Of a stretch of 36,297 nucleotides of DNA, positions 16,476-24,840 are shown one piece after another (within the stretch, counting starts at the first letter, position 1; each line of letters begins with the position of its first letter). Below the pieces are notes generated by a model. It ran no database searches. It saw nothing but the letters and a program-made list of their open reading frames with translations, and was not told where the DNA came from. The translations under genes were made by a program, and so were the position numbers. Source of the stretch: Desulforhopalus sp. (GTDB lineage Bacteria > Desulfobacterota > Desulfobulbia > Desulfobulbales > Desulfocapsaceae). The stretch spans positions 1-36,297 of the forward strand of contig JALNVI010000023.1 in NCBI GenBank assembly GCA_023231425.1. The letters run 5' to 3'.

Positions 16476-17414
16476 ATGCAGATAAACACCTTCAGCAAGG
16501 CTCTCTCCGATCCTACCCGCGCCAGACTTCTCGCCATCCTGCTCGAACACGAGTTGAGCGTGGGCGAAGTTGTGCGGGCAATGGGCATCTCCCAGCCGAG
16601 GGTATCACGTCATCTGAAAATCCTGCACGAAAGTGGCCTGCTCCACTCGCGCCGGGAGGGACTGTGGAACTTCTACCGCGTCAGCGATGAAGGCATAGCC
16701 GGTGACTACGTCAGAGCGATTTCCTTTCTTCTTGAAAATAAAGAGTTTGCCGCCGACCGGGAAGCTGTGCGCAAAGTGCTGGCCGAACGCAGCCGCGAGG
16801 TCCGGACTTTCTTTGATGAGATTGCCGAGGACTGGGGAGGACTGCAGCGGGAGATTTTCGGAAACTTTGATCTGAACCACGAGGTCCTCGCCGGCCTGTC
16901 CCATTGTACCTGCGGAGTCGACCTCGGCTGCGGCACCGGCGAACTGCTGGAGCAAATGGCTGGCTGCTGCGACAAGGTAATCGGAGTGGACAGTTCCCCC
17001 GGCATGCTGCAACAGGCCAGAGGACGGCTCGGGGATCGCGCCAGTCTGCGCATTGGGGCACTTGAACATCTGCCACTTGCGGATGCAGAGGCGGATTTCG
17101 CCGCCATATCCATGGTGCTGCACCACCTGTCCGACCCCGAAAAGGCTGTGGCCGAAGCGATTCGAGTGCTGCGCCCGGGCGGACACCTCGTGGTCGCCGA
17201 TTTTGCCGCCCACAATAATGAGAGGATGCGGACGCTTTATGGCGACCGCCGCCTCGGTTTCACAAAAGAGCAGCTTGTTAACTGGCTGCAGACTACCGAA
17301 ATGCAAATGGAAGGAATACGTTCCTTTCCTGTTAATAAAGGTCTGACCATACTGGTCAGCACAGCACTTAAGGGCAACACGCCCGTAAATGGAGGAAAAA
17401 ATGCTTCAAGTTGA
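16476..17414 (+). CDS. sahR: SahR-type transcription regulator: ArsR winged helix fused to a SAM methyltransferase fold
   Basis: 312 residues. Residues 1-75 are an ArsR winged helix (FSKALSDPTRARLLAIL, then SQPRVSRHLKILHESGL). Residues about 145-300 are a Rossmann methyltransferase fold with DLGCGTG (149-155) and RPGGHL. This two-domain design next to ahcY is the hallmark of SahR, which senses S-adenosylhomocysteine and represses methionine-cycle genes. Earlier in-frame starts exist (TTG 16404, ATG 16428) but lie across the promoter and operator; the ATG at 16476 gives the standard ArsR N-terminus. No clear Shine-Dalgarno is seen there. The gene overlaps ahcY by 14 bases. Confidence 0.88.
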   Translation: MQINTFSKALSDPTRARLLAILLEHELSVGEVVRAMGISQPRVSRHLKILHESGLLHSRREGLWNFYRVSDEGIAGDYVRAISFLLENKEFAADREAVRKVLAERSREVRTFFDEIAEDWGGLQREIFGNFDLNHEVLAGLSHCTCGVDLGCGTGELLEQMAGCCDKVIGVDSSPGMLQQARGRLGDRASLRIGALEHLPLADAEADFAAISMVLHHLSDPEKAVAEAIRVLRPGGHLVVADFAAHNNERMRTLYGDRRLGFTKEQLVNWLQTTEMQMEGIRSFPVNKGLTILVSTALKGNTPVNGGKNASS

Positions 17415-18819
17415 TCCCACCCTTAACCACAAAATTGCCGACATAAACCTCGCCGAGTGGGGCTCCATGGAAATGCAGCTCTCTGAACGGGAAGTTCCCG
17501 GCCTGATGTCTTTGATTGAAAGATACCGCAATGACAAGCCCCTCAAAGGGTTGAAAATCACCGGCAGTCTGCACATGACCATCCAGACCGCCATGCTCAT
17601 TCAGACCCTCTATGAGCTCGGTGCCGACATCCGCTGGGCATCCTGCAACATCTTTTCCACTCAGGATCACGCTGCGGCCGCTATTGTGAAAAAGGGCTAC
17701 GCCAAAGTCTTCGCATGGAAGGGGGAAAAACTCGATGAGTACTGGTGGTGCACCGAGCAGGCACTGACCTGGCCCGACGGTTCTGGTCCCGACCTTATTG
17801 TTGACGACGGCGGCGACGCCACACTGCTCATCCACCAGGGCGTAAAAGTAGAAAAAGACCCTTCTCTGCTCGACAAGAAATATGATGTAAAAGAATTTCA
17901 GATGATCATGGATCGTCTGAAAGAGTCGGTGCAAAACAATCCGCAGAAATGGCAGGAGATCGCCAAAAAGGTCCGTGGCGTCTCCGAAGAGACCACCACC
18001 GGCGTCCATCGTCTCTACCAGATGGCCAAAGACGGGGAACTGCTCTTCCCGGCATATAACGTCAACGACTCGGTCACCAAATCAAAATTCGACAACCTCT
18101 ACGGCTGCCGTGAATCCCTCGCAGACGGAATCAAACGCGCCACCGATATCATGCTCGCCGGAAAAGTTGTCGTTATTGTCGGTTACGGCGATGTCGGCAA
18201 GGGTTGTGCCCAGTCCATGCGCGGCTTCGGCGCCCGGGTAATCGTCACTGAGATCGACCCCATCTGCGCCCTGCAGGCGGCCATGGAAGGCTATGAAGTC
18301 ACCACCTTTGAGAAAGCAGCTCCCCAGGGGGATGTTTTCGTCACCTGCACCGGCAACTACCACGTCATCCGCGGCGAACATATGGAAGCCATGAGGGATG
18401 AGGCGATTATCTGCAACATCGGCCACTTCGACAGTGAAATTGAGATGACCTATCTCGAGGAAACATCCGGTGCAAAACGGGTGGAGATCAAACCGCAGGT
18501 AGACAAGTGGACGTTCTCCTCCGGCAAATCACTGATCGTGCTTGCGGAAGGACGCCTCGTCAATCTCGGCTGCGCCACCGGCCACGCCAGCTTTGTCATG
18601 AGCAACAGCTTCACCAACCAGGTGCTGGCACAGCTCGACCTTGCCAAAAACCATTACAAGCCGCAGGTTATGGTTCTGCCGAAATATCTTGATGAAGAGG
18701 TTGCCCGACTGCACCTCGGCCGTCTTGGTGTTGAGCTGGATGTTCTCAGTAAGGAACAGGCTGACTATATCGGAGTGGAAATTGAAGGTCCGTATAAAGG
18801 GGATATTTATCGCTATTAA
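17401..18819 (+). CDS. ahcY: Adenosylhomocysteinase (S-adenosylhomocysteine hydrolase)
   Basis: 472 residues. It splits S-adenosylhomocysteine into adenosine and homocysteine, relieving product inhibition of methyltransferases. The NAD-binding loop GYGDVG is at 261-266 within VVIVGYGDVGKG. The substrate region and the C-terminal tyrosine tail that reaches into the neighbouring subunit (DIYRY at the very end) are present. Two ATGs lie in frame, 17389 and 17401; the second has GGAGG at 17391-17395 with five bases spacing, so it is chosen. The start lies within the last 14 bases of sahR, which indicates translational coupling and shared repression. Confidence 0.97.
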   Translation: MLQVDPTLNHKIADINLAEWGSMEMQLSEREVPGLMSLIERYRNDKPLKGLKITGSLHMTIQTAMLIQTLYELGADIRWASCNIFSTQDHAAAAIVKKGYAKVFAWKGEKLDEYWWCTEQALTWPDGSGPDLIVDDGGDATLLIHQGVKVEKDPSLLDKKYDVKEFQMIMDRLKESVQNNPQKWQEIAKKVRGVSEETTTGVHRLYQMAKDGELLFPAYNVNDSVTKSKFDNLYGCRESLADGIKRATDIMLAGKVVVIVGYGDVGKGCAQSMRGFGARVIVTEIDPICALQAAMEGYEVTTFEKAAPQGDVFVTCTGNYHVIRGEHMEAMRDEAIICNIGHFDSEIEMTYLEETSGAKRVEIKPQVDKWTFSSGKSLIVLAEGRLVNLGCATGHASFVMSNSFTNQVLAQLDLAKNHYKPQVMVLPKYLDEEVARLHLGRLGVELDVLSKEQADYIGVEIEGPYKGDIYRY

Positions 18820-18868
18820 GCCCCCCGGATATCCGTTTAAAGACAGAAGGGAACAGAGAATAATCGTC

Positions 18869-19022
18869 CATCTTCTTCGTTAGAAGTAAAAAATTTATCC
18901 TCCGACAAAGCGAGGAACGAGACGTCGAGGTAAACGCTATACGCCGAGAGCAAAGTGATACTGCGGTAAATTCTCTTCTGTGCCTCGAATATGAACGAAA
19001 TACAAGCTGTTTCAAGGTCTCC
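18869..19022 (+). repeat. Dispersed repeat family 1, near-complete copy B
   Basis: About 154 bases. Both ends match copy A closely: CATCTTCTTC at the left, TCCTCCGACAAA and GAACGAGACGTCGAGGTAA next, CGAATATGAACGAAATACAAG at the right. The centre differs from A and C: the second tandem unit is replaced by unrelated sequence. It lies between the ahcY stop and the terminator at 19029. Confidence 0.85.
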
Positions 19023-19028
19023 TGAAAT

Positions 19029-19067
19029 AAAGAGCCGTCCCGTTTTCCGGGACGGCTCTTTATTTTT
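19029..19067. terminator. Intrinsic terminator between ahcY and the NifU-like gene
   Basis: AGAGCCGTCCCG (19031-19042) pairs perfectly with CGGGACGGCTCT (19048-19059); the loop is five bases and TTATTTTTC follows. It is strong for ahcY. On the minus strand the tail is TTTATTTC, enough for a weaker second direction. It overlaps the last bases of the NifU-like coding region. Confidence 0.9.
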
Positions 19068-19458
19068 CTTCACCCCCGAGGGCGTGGTAAAAACACCCCA
19101 CGGAGAGCTCAGCACAGTGAAAGTTGTCCGCCGGCAGGGTCTCCAGAGCCTCTGCCACGGCATCCGGGGTAATCTTCCATGCCTCCTCCACACTCCGCCC
19201 TTCGGCGAGTCCCGCGAGGGCGTTGCAGCAGGCGTTAGTATTACGGCAGCCCTTCACCTCAAACTGCATCCGCACAATTTTTTCTTTTTCTCCGTCCAGT
19301 TTAAGGTAGATCTTCACCGAATCGCCACAGTCACCGGTCTGATCGGCAACGCAGTCGGCATCCGCCATCGTCCCGTGGCGCTCATAGTCACAGGCCGCCG
19401 CCAGAAAGGCGCGGGAGTGGTCATTCCAAAAGTTGAACTTTTCACTCTTTTCCGCCAT
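19060..19458 (-). CDS. IscU/NifU-like iron-sulfur scaffold protein
   Basis: 132 residues. Three conserved positions of the IscU/NifU N-terminal scaffold fold are visible: GDCGDSV near residue 43, EVKGCRNTNACCNAL near 68 and HCAELSVGC near 114. This would carry cysteines for a nascent Fe-S cluster. The normal GCxAxxASSS is altered to GCRNTNACC, and no cysteine desulfurase is nearby, so it is a diverged stand-alone member whose partner lies elsewhere. GGAGG sits seven bases before the ATG at 19458; a GTG three bases earlier is too close. Substrate or client proteins are unknown. Confidence 0.82.
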   Translation of the reverse strand: MAEKSEKFNFWNDHSRAFLAAACDYERHGTMADADCVADQTGDCGDSVKIYLKLDGEKEKIVRMQFEVKGCRNTNACCNALAGLAEGRSVEEAWKITPDAVAEALETLPADNFHCAELSVGCFYHALGGEEK

Positions 19459-19604
19459 CACTGTTCCTCCAGTCCTCCGACCTCCGCAAAGGTCAACTTT
19501 CCATCAGAATCATGAAAAAATATTGAGAAATTCGCCCCTTCGTGCCACAATGAGAACACTTTCAACGGGACGTAATTCGTAAAAGCTGCAACCAGAAATC
19601 ACGG

Positions 19605-19650
19605 GAACATCGAAGATGAACGAAAGACAACGTTCTTCAAGGTACCCTTA
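19605..19650 (+). repeat. Dispersed repeat family 1, terminal fragment F
   Basis: ACATCGAAGATGAACGAAAG followed by TTCTTCAAGGTACCC matches the 3' end of copies A and B. It lies in the gap between the divergent NifU-like and TerC genes, 33 bases before the TerC start, so it may carry part of the TerC leader. Confidence 0.6.
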
Positions 19651-19682
19651 CTTTCATTCAACAAAAGTTTACAACACAACCC

Positions 19683-20513
19683 ATGCTGGAACTTCTTCTC
19701 ACACCTCACTTTTATCTCAGCCTCTTTACCGTCACCCTGATCCAGATCGCCCTTGGTGCCGACAACCTGATCATCATCACCATCCTCGCAGGCAAACTGC
19801 CTCAGGGGCAGCGGGCGAAGGCAATCACCGCAGGGCTGCTGCTGGCGATGGTCTTCCGCATCATCCTGCTCTTTATGGTAAGCTGGATTCTCAAGTATGC
19901 CACCAGTGTTTTCTTTGAGATAAACTGGCACTTCGAAAACATTCTCACCGTTCACGGCGCCTTCAACGGCAAGTCGGTGGTGCTCTTCCTCGGCGGACTC
20001 ATCCTCATCTGGAAGGGAGTGAAGGAGCTGCGCTACAAGGCCAAGGGGGCAGATCACAGCGAGGTCCCGTCCGGGGCCAGCTTCTGGCAGGTACTGACAA
20101 TCATCGTCGGCATGAACATCCTTTTCTCGGTGGACTCCATCCTCACCGTAGTCGGCATGACCGATATCTTCCTCGTCATGGCCGGTTCGGTTATCCTCTC
20201 CGTAATAGTCATGCTGCGCTTCGCCGCCACCATCTCCGACTACATGACGAAAAATCCGGACTTTGAGATCCTCGGCCTCTTTGTACTGCTGCTGATCGGC
20301 TTCGTCCTCTTTCTCGAGGGTGGCCATGTCGCCCATCTCACCCTCAACGACAGCGCCTTTCCCTACATCCCGCAATGGATCGTCATCTTTATCCTGATGC
20401 TGATGTTCAGCGTTGACCTCTACCAGAACTTTTTGGAGAAACGCCGCGGCAGGGAGACAAAACCCGTACAGCTCAACCGTCGGGAAACCGTACTGCGGGT
20501 GAAGCAGGACTGA
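19683..20513 (+). CDS. TerC family integral membrane protein
   Basis: 276 residues with about seven hydrophobic helices. The family's buried acidic motifs are present: GADNLI (D27) in helix 1 and NILFSVDSI (D151) in the middle. TerC relatives export or handle divalent metals (manganese in MntP/Alx-like and calcium/metal-linked secretion in TerC) and have been linked to metal loading of secreted proteins. Substrate cannot be assigned. The region before the ATG lacks a good Shine-Dalgarno and contains the repeat fragment at 19605-19650. A basic C-terminal tail (about residues 255-276) is cytoplasmic by prediction. No tellurite-resistance partners are nearby. Confidence 0.92.
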   Translation: MLELLLTPHFYLSLFTVTLIQIALGADNLIIITILAGKLPQGQRAKAITAGLLLAMVFRIILLFMVSWILKYATSVFFEINWHFENILTVHGAFNGKSVVLFLGGLILIWKGVKELRYKAKGADHSEVPSGASFWQVLTIIVGMNILFSVDSILTVVGMTDIFLVMAGSVILSVIVMLRFAATISDYMTKNPDFEILGLFVLLLIGFVLFLEGGHVAHLTLNDSAFPYIPQWIVIFILMLMFSVDLYQNFLEKRRGRETKPVQLNRRETVLRVKQD

Positions 20514-20606
20514 TCGGAGCATCGTATAATACCATTTATAGAGACACCCGTTGCGGGATAAAGAAGGACGGGAAAAGGGCATTTTATATATAAAATTTTT
20601 CATGTT

Positions 20607-20797
20607 TCGCTGCCCATCTGTTTTTTGTCTTTCCGCCCCTTGCTTTTCCCTTTCTCCCGTCTCCCCCTTTCCGTCCCTCCCGCTTTAAATTTAAAAAATC
20701 TTTGTTCTCAAATCTTTTTCGCTTTTCTTCGCGTTCCTTCGCGTTCTTCGCGGTAAAAAATGCCTTACCCTCTTTTGCTTTTCCCTTTCTCCGTCCC
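20607..20797. repeat. Dispersed repeat family 2, copy in the TerC-hemC gap
   Basis: A pyrimidine-rich block, CTTGCTTTTCCCTTTCTCC, occurs twice (about 20638 and 20774) around tandem CTTCGCGTT units ending in TTCGCGGTAAAAAA (20722-20760). The same two ingredients occur at 26088-26152 and 29398-29580. Non-coding. Confidence 0.65.
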
Positions 20798-20831
20798 TCA
20801 AATATAAACGAAAGACAAGCTGTTTCAAACT
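20798..20831 (+). repeat. Dispersed repeat family 1, terminal fragment E
   Basis: TCAAATATAAACGAAAGACA followed by GCTGTTTCAAACTCCCCTG matches the 3' end of copy B. It directly follows the family-2 repeat and directly precedes the hemC terminator. Confidence 0.65.
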
Positions 20832-20840
20832 CCCCTGATA

Positions 20841-20876
20841 AAAAAGAGTCGCCCGGCCATAACGGCCGGGCGACTC
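20841..20876 (-). terminator. Intrinsic terminator of hemC
   Basis: A 13-bp GC-rich stem, GAGTCGCCCGGCC (20846-20858) with GGCCGGGCGACTC (20864-20876), is followed on the minus strand by six T. On the plus strand the tail is only AATATTTC, so it mainly serves hemC. Confidence 0.9.
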
Positions 20877-20909
20877 AATATTTCGCCAGCAAAATCGGCG
20901 GGATGATAC

Positions 20910-21848
20910 TCAGCCCTGCTCCGCCCTGATCTCTGCAAGCATTCTTTTTCCACCGGAGACCAGCACATCCCCGCCAAGGCGGGTTCCCAGCGCCGCAGCC
21001 TCCACAAGCTTTGCACCACCCAAGAGAATCGTCTCCTCCCGGTGGATCATCTCCGCGCCGTCGAGGCTCGACAGCCCCACCCGCAGCAGCAGTCGCCCGT
21101 CGTTCAGTGTAGCATAGCCGAAGGCGGGGATGGAGCAGCCACCCTCCAGCTTCTTGAGAAAGGCGCGCTCCGCCACCAGACAGACCTCGCTCTCCTCATC
21201 ATTCACCGCCGCACGTACTGCCGCACGCTTTTCCGCATCCAGCCCCACTGCGGACTCCACGGCAATGCAGCCCTGGCCCACTGGCGGGATGAACTCCGCA
21301 GGGTCAAACCGGTGCACAATCATTGACTCATAACCCATGCGCCGTACCCCGGCAAAGGCAAGAATCAGCGCGTCACAGTCTCCGGCGTCCATCTTGCCGA
21401 TACGGGTCTGCAGGTTGCCACGCATATCCACCAGTTTGACATGGGGAAAATAGTGCCGTAGAAAGGCCCGTCGGCGAACTGAAGAGGTACCGATTACCAG
21501 TGGTTTTGTGGCATCGTTGAGATCAACTTCTCCCCGGGAAAGAAGCACATCGTACACACTTTCACGCTCGGTGAAGGCAATCAATTCAAAACTCTCCGGC
21601 AGCACAGACTGCAGGTCCTTGGCGGAGTGCACAGCAATATCCGCCACGCCGGAAGCGAGCTGCTGCTCAAGCTCCTCGGTAAAGACGCCCTTGCTGCCTA
21701 TTTTAGCAATGGAGGTATTGAGAACCTTGTCACCAAGGGTCTCCATGGAAAGAATCTCACTCTCAAGTCCAGCCTTCTTCAACATCGCGGCAACGCTCTC
21801 CGTCTGCCACATGGCAAGTTTGCTTTTACGAGTACTGATGGTTATCAT
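20910..21848 (-). CDS. hemC: Hydroxymethylbilane synthase (porphobilinogen deaminase)
   Basis: 312 residues. It polymerises four porphobilinogens into hydroxymethylbilane, the tetrapyrrole precursor. The conserved starting motif ISTRKSKLA, the middle GTSSVRRRA, and VGQGCIAVE are present. The cofactor-bearing cysteine is C238 in LEGGCSIPAFG, which holds the dipyrromethane primer. The ATG at 21848 has only a weak ribosome site. The gene stands alone; other hem genes are not in the window. Its own terminator follows at 20841-20876. Confidence 0.97.
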   Translation of the reverse strand: MITISTRKSKLAMWQTESVAAMLKKAGLESEILSMETLGDKVLNTSIAKIGSKGVFTEELEQQLASGVADIAVHSAKDLQSVLPESFELIAFTERESVYDVLLSRGEVDLNDATKPLVIGTSSVRRRAFLRHYFPHVKLVDMRGNLQTRIGKMDAGDCDALILAFAGVRRMGYESMIVHRFDPAEFIPPVGQGCIAVESAVGLDAEKRAAVRAAVNDEESEVCLVAERAFLKKLEGGCSIPAFGYATLNDGRLLLRVGLSSLDGAEMIHREETILLGGAKLVEAAALGTRLGGDVLVSGGKRMLAEIRAEQG

Positions 21849-22029
21849 AGAAAAGTATTTCCGTGGTTAATTTTGGGATGCCACGGGCGGGCGAATCCCG
21901 TCGCGGACAACAGCTCAGGACAATCTACGGCGGCTCAATTTTATCACAAAGACGCCCCGAAGAACAGCGGATTTACAGGAAGCCGCCCAATCCGAGACAT
22001 GTGAATCCTTATTCCAAAAGGTCAGAGAG

Positions 22030-22782
22030 ATGAGACTTCTGCTCTACAACATCCGCTACGGCACCGGACACGGCAGCAGGTACCATCTTCCCGTTCCCTT
22101 CGCCGGCTTCTTCAAGCATACTGACAACAACGTCGAGAAGATCATCAAATTCACCCAGGACATCAACCCGGATATTGCCGCGCTGGTGGAGGTGGATATC
22201 GGTTCATACCGCTCCCACCACAGTTGCCAGGCGGAAACCATTGCCGACCGCCTCGGCTACTACTACATTGCCGAAAACAAATACGACAACAAATCCCTCA
22301 TCCAGCATGTGCCGGTAATGAACCTGCAGGCAAATGCCCTGCTCAGCCGCACGCCACTCTCCAACGTACAGTATCACTATTTCGAGCAGGGGAGCAAGCG
22401 ACTGGTCATCCAGGTGGATATTGAGGATGTGAGCATCTTCATCGTCCACCTCAGTCTCAAGTTTAACCACCGCCAGTTTCAGCTTGAGCAACTGCGGCAG
22501 CTGATCGCGAAGAGTCAGAAAGAGATCATCATCGCCGGCGACTTCAATACCTTCCAGGGGAACCGGGAACTGGATCTTTTCCTCGCCGCCTCCGGTCTGC
22601 GAAGTGCCAACAGCAAGAATCTCTCCTCCTGGCCGAGCCACTCGCCCCACCGCCAGCTCGACTTCATCCTCTACAGTGCAGGGCTGCACATTGACAACTT
22701 CTTCATCCCTGATATCACCCTCTCTGACCACGCGCCGCTGGTCTGCGACTTCTCCTGCGTCATGGAGGCTGACCATCCCTGA
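22030..22782 (+). CDS. Endonuclease/exonuclease/phosphatase (EEP) family hydrolase
   Basis: 250 residues. The EEP fold's metal and catalytic motifs are in order: LLLYNIRYGTG (N-terminal Asn), ALVEVD (metal-binding Glu), IVHLSLKF, IAGDFNTFQ (catalytic Asp-x-Asn) and TLSDHAPL (SDH) near the C-terminus. The family cleaves phosphodiesters in nucleic acids, phosphoinositides or sphingomyelin-like lipids. There is no signal peptide and the substrate cannot be predicted. The start at 22030 is divergent from hemC with a 181-base gap, and AGGT nine bases upstream is a moderate ribosome site. It ends 21 bases before the convergent kinase gene. Confidence 0.88.
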   Translation: MRLLLYNIRYGTGHGSRYHLPVPFAGFFKHTDNNVEKIIKFTQDINPDIAALVEVDIGSYRSHHSCQAETIADRLGYYYIAENKYDNKSLIQHVPVMNLQANALLSRTPLSNVQYHYFEQGSKRLVIQVDIEDVSIFIVHLSLKFNHRQFQLEQLRQLIAKSQKEIIIAGDFNTFQGNRELDLFLAASGLRSANSKNLSSWPSHSPHRQLDFILYSAGLHIDNFFIPDITLSDHAPLVCDFSCVMEADHP

Positions 22783-22802
22783 GCCCTTCTTCAGAGCACC
22801 CT

Positions 22803-24185
22803 TCAGCCGGGCAACACCACCTCAAACACCGTCCCCTTCTTCAGCTCACTCTGCACGGTGATACTGCCGCCGTGGGCCTCTACCACCGCTTTCACATAGC
22901 TCAAGCCCAGCCCCAGCCCCTTCTCCGTACGGCTGCGGTCACCGCGATAGAGTCGCTCAAAGATACGCCCCTGCTCAATCTCAGAGATCCCCATGCCGTC
23001 ATCAATAAAACGCACCCGCACGCCGTGTTCCACCCACCCCTCAATGCGCACGAAGCCGCCGCGATAACCGTACTTCAACGCGTTGTCGAGCAAATTGGCC
23101 CATACCTGCACCATCCTCGTCTCATCCACCACCGCACACAGTGCCTCCGGAGCCACAAGCTTCATGGCAATTTCCTTCTCCTCAGCCACATACTCGTAAA
23201 GGACCAGCGCCCGGGAAAGACTGTCACGTAAATCAACCTGCTGTTTCTCAAGGCGCATGGTGCCGGACTCCGCCTCCGCCACGCTCATCATCACCCGCAG
23301 CATCGCCTGTACCTGTTCGGCCTCTTCAAGGCAGTCCGATAACGCCGCCCGCAACCGCTCCGGGTCCTCCTCCTGGAGACCATATTCAGCCACCGAACGC
23401 AGGCGGGTCAGGGGAGTGCGCAGATCATGGGCGACGTTATCAAGGGACTGCTGCATCTCCAGCACCAGCTGGCGGTTGCGACGCAGCAGTCCGTTGATTT
23501 CACAGTAGAGCTGATCAAATTCTGGACCGTTCCCGATCTCAGGAAGGCAGCCCGGATCACTGCCCGCAGCCAGTTCCGCGACCCTCTGCCTGGTCGCCAG
23601 CAGCGGGGAGATCGACATCTTCACGAGATAGAGACTGAGAGACCACAGCAACACCGCCGAAAAAACCAGCACCAACAGGGTGTTGCCACAGATATTGTGA
23701 TAGAGGTGGAGACTTTTCACCGCCACCCTGCCCGCCTGAACCTGGGTACCGTCAGAGAGCTGGCGGGTAACAACCGTCAGAACCGGCAGGGAGCCGACTT
23801 TGAGCCACACCCCGCTGCGCGCCTCTGAAAGCGCCGCAAGTTCATTGAAACCAAGGTCAACACTGCCGTCAACCAGCAGCATCTGCTCCCGCCCCCTGGC
23901 AACACGCACAAAGGTGAGCCCTCGACCGGAGTCGGGAAGACTCTGCAGGCCGGCGGAGACACTCGAACCCGTCATCTGCTCTACGCCGATGCTTTTGAGC
24001 GCACTGCCAAGCAGATTTTCTGTCTCGTTTTTTTCAATGGTCTGGAGGTGAAAACGGAGGGAGAAGAGGCAGATCAGCACCATAACCACCGCACCACCTT
24101 CAAGGAGGAGGAAGAGCGGCAGTGCCTTCTTTGCCCGGCCGAGGGTGAAATCACCCCGGCCGAACCTATTTTTCTTTGAGAACAT
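22803..24185 (-). CDS. Membrane sensor histidine kinase of a two-component system
   Basis: 460 residues from the ATG at 24185 (a GTG at 24194 is also possible; GGGGTG fits the ATG better). Two hydrophobic helices (about 24-45 and 168-190) frame a periplasmic sensor of about 120 residues with no recognised fold. A HAMP-like linker leads to the dimerisation helix with VAHDLRTPL (H253), then the ATP-binding domain: NLLDNALKYG, DDGMGI, FERLYRG and GLGLGLSYVKAVVEAHGG. Its start overlaps the response regulator gene, so both are produced together. The signal is unknown; the neighbour PgeF suggests envelope or cell-wall conditions, which is inference. Confidence 0.93.
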   Translation of the reverse strand: MFSKKNRFGRGDFTLGRAKKALPLFLLLEGGAVVMVLICLFSLRFHLQTIEKNETENLLGSALKSIGVEQMTGSSVSAGLQSLPDSGRGLTFVRVARGREQMLLVDGSVDLGFNELAALSEARSGVWLKVGSLPVLTVVTRQLSDGTQVQAGRVAVKSLHLYHNICGNTLLVLVFSAVLLWSLSLYLVKMSISPLLATRQRVAELAAGSDPGCLPEIGNGPEFDQLYCEINGLLRRNRQLVLEMQQSLDNVAHDLRTPLTRLRSVAEYGLQEEDPERLRAALSDCLEEAEQVQAMLRVMMSVAEAESGTMRLEKQQVDLRDSLSRALVLYEYVAEEKEIAMKLVAPEALCAVVDETRMVQVWANLLDNALKYGYRGGFVRIEGWVEHGVRVRFIDDGMGISEIEQGRIFERLYRGDRSRTEKGLGLGLSYVKAVVEAHGGSITVQSELKKGTVFEVVLPG

Positions 24186-24840
24186 AACCGGCACCCCGCA
24201 CGGTATGAATCATCTTCGGTTCATACTCTCTGTCGATACGGTTGCGCAGGCGGCAGACAAGAACGTCCACCACGTTTGTCTGCGGGTCAAAGGAGTAGTC
24301 ATACACCCGTTCGAGGATTGAGGTCTTGGAGATGACGATGCCGGGATTACGCATGAGATGCTCCAGCAGAGCATACTCCCGCTTCGGCAACTCCACCTTC
24401 TCGCCGTTACGCAACACCTCGTGCCTGAGCAGATCCATCTCGATACCACCGACGGCAAGCTGCATCGGCGTCGCGCTTTTATGCACCCGGCGAATAAGGG
24501 CCTGCACCCGCACCAGCAGTTCGGAGAAAGAGAATGGCTTGACCATGTAATCATCACCGCCCTGCTGCAGGCCACGGATACGATCATCAACACTCTGTTT
24601 CGCTGAGAGAATGATCACCGGGGAATCAACATGGCACTCTCGCATCTGCGAGATAACCGAAAGGCCGTCGAGGCCGGGAAGCATCAAGTCGATCACCGCC
24701 ACGTCGTAGTTAATCGACAGGGCGTTCTCCCGGCCGCTCTCGCCGTCGTGACAAACGTCTACCGAAAACCCCGCCTCTTTCATCCCGCGCTCAATGAAAG
24801 CCGCAATCTTGACATCATCCTCAATAAGGAGCAGCTTCAT
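24166..24840 (-). CDS. OmpR/PhoB-family response regulator
   Basis: 224 residues. The receiver domain has the acidic pair ED (7-8), phospho-acceptor D51 in VIDLMLPGLDG and K101 in MVKPFS. A winged-helix DNA-binding domain occupies residues about 127-222 (YALLEHLMRN, DVLVCRLRNRI, TVRGAGYVL). It would activate or repress genes in response to the downstream kinase. It overlaps the upstream pgeF by four bases (ATGA) and the kinase by about 20 bases, so the three are translationally linked. GGAG lies seven bases before the ATG. No obvious tandem binding repeats were found in front of pgeF. Confidence 0.95.
   Translation of the reverse strand: MKLLLIEDDVKIAAFIERGMKEAGFSVDVCHDGESGRENALSINYDVAVIDLMLPGLDGLSVISQMRECHVDSPVIILSAKQSVDDRIRGLQQGGDDYMVKPFSFSELLVRVQALIRRVHKSATPMQLAVGGIEMDLLRHEVLRNGEKVELPKREYALLEHLMRNPGIVISKTSILERVYDYSFDPQTNVVDVLVCRLRNRIDREYEPKMIHTVRGAGYVLKEK

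Noticed and set aside
19616..19918. 100-codon frame overlapping the start of TerC
   Set aside because: Starts in a repeat fragment and runs out of frame over TerC coding sequence; low-complexity His/Arg-rich product.
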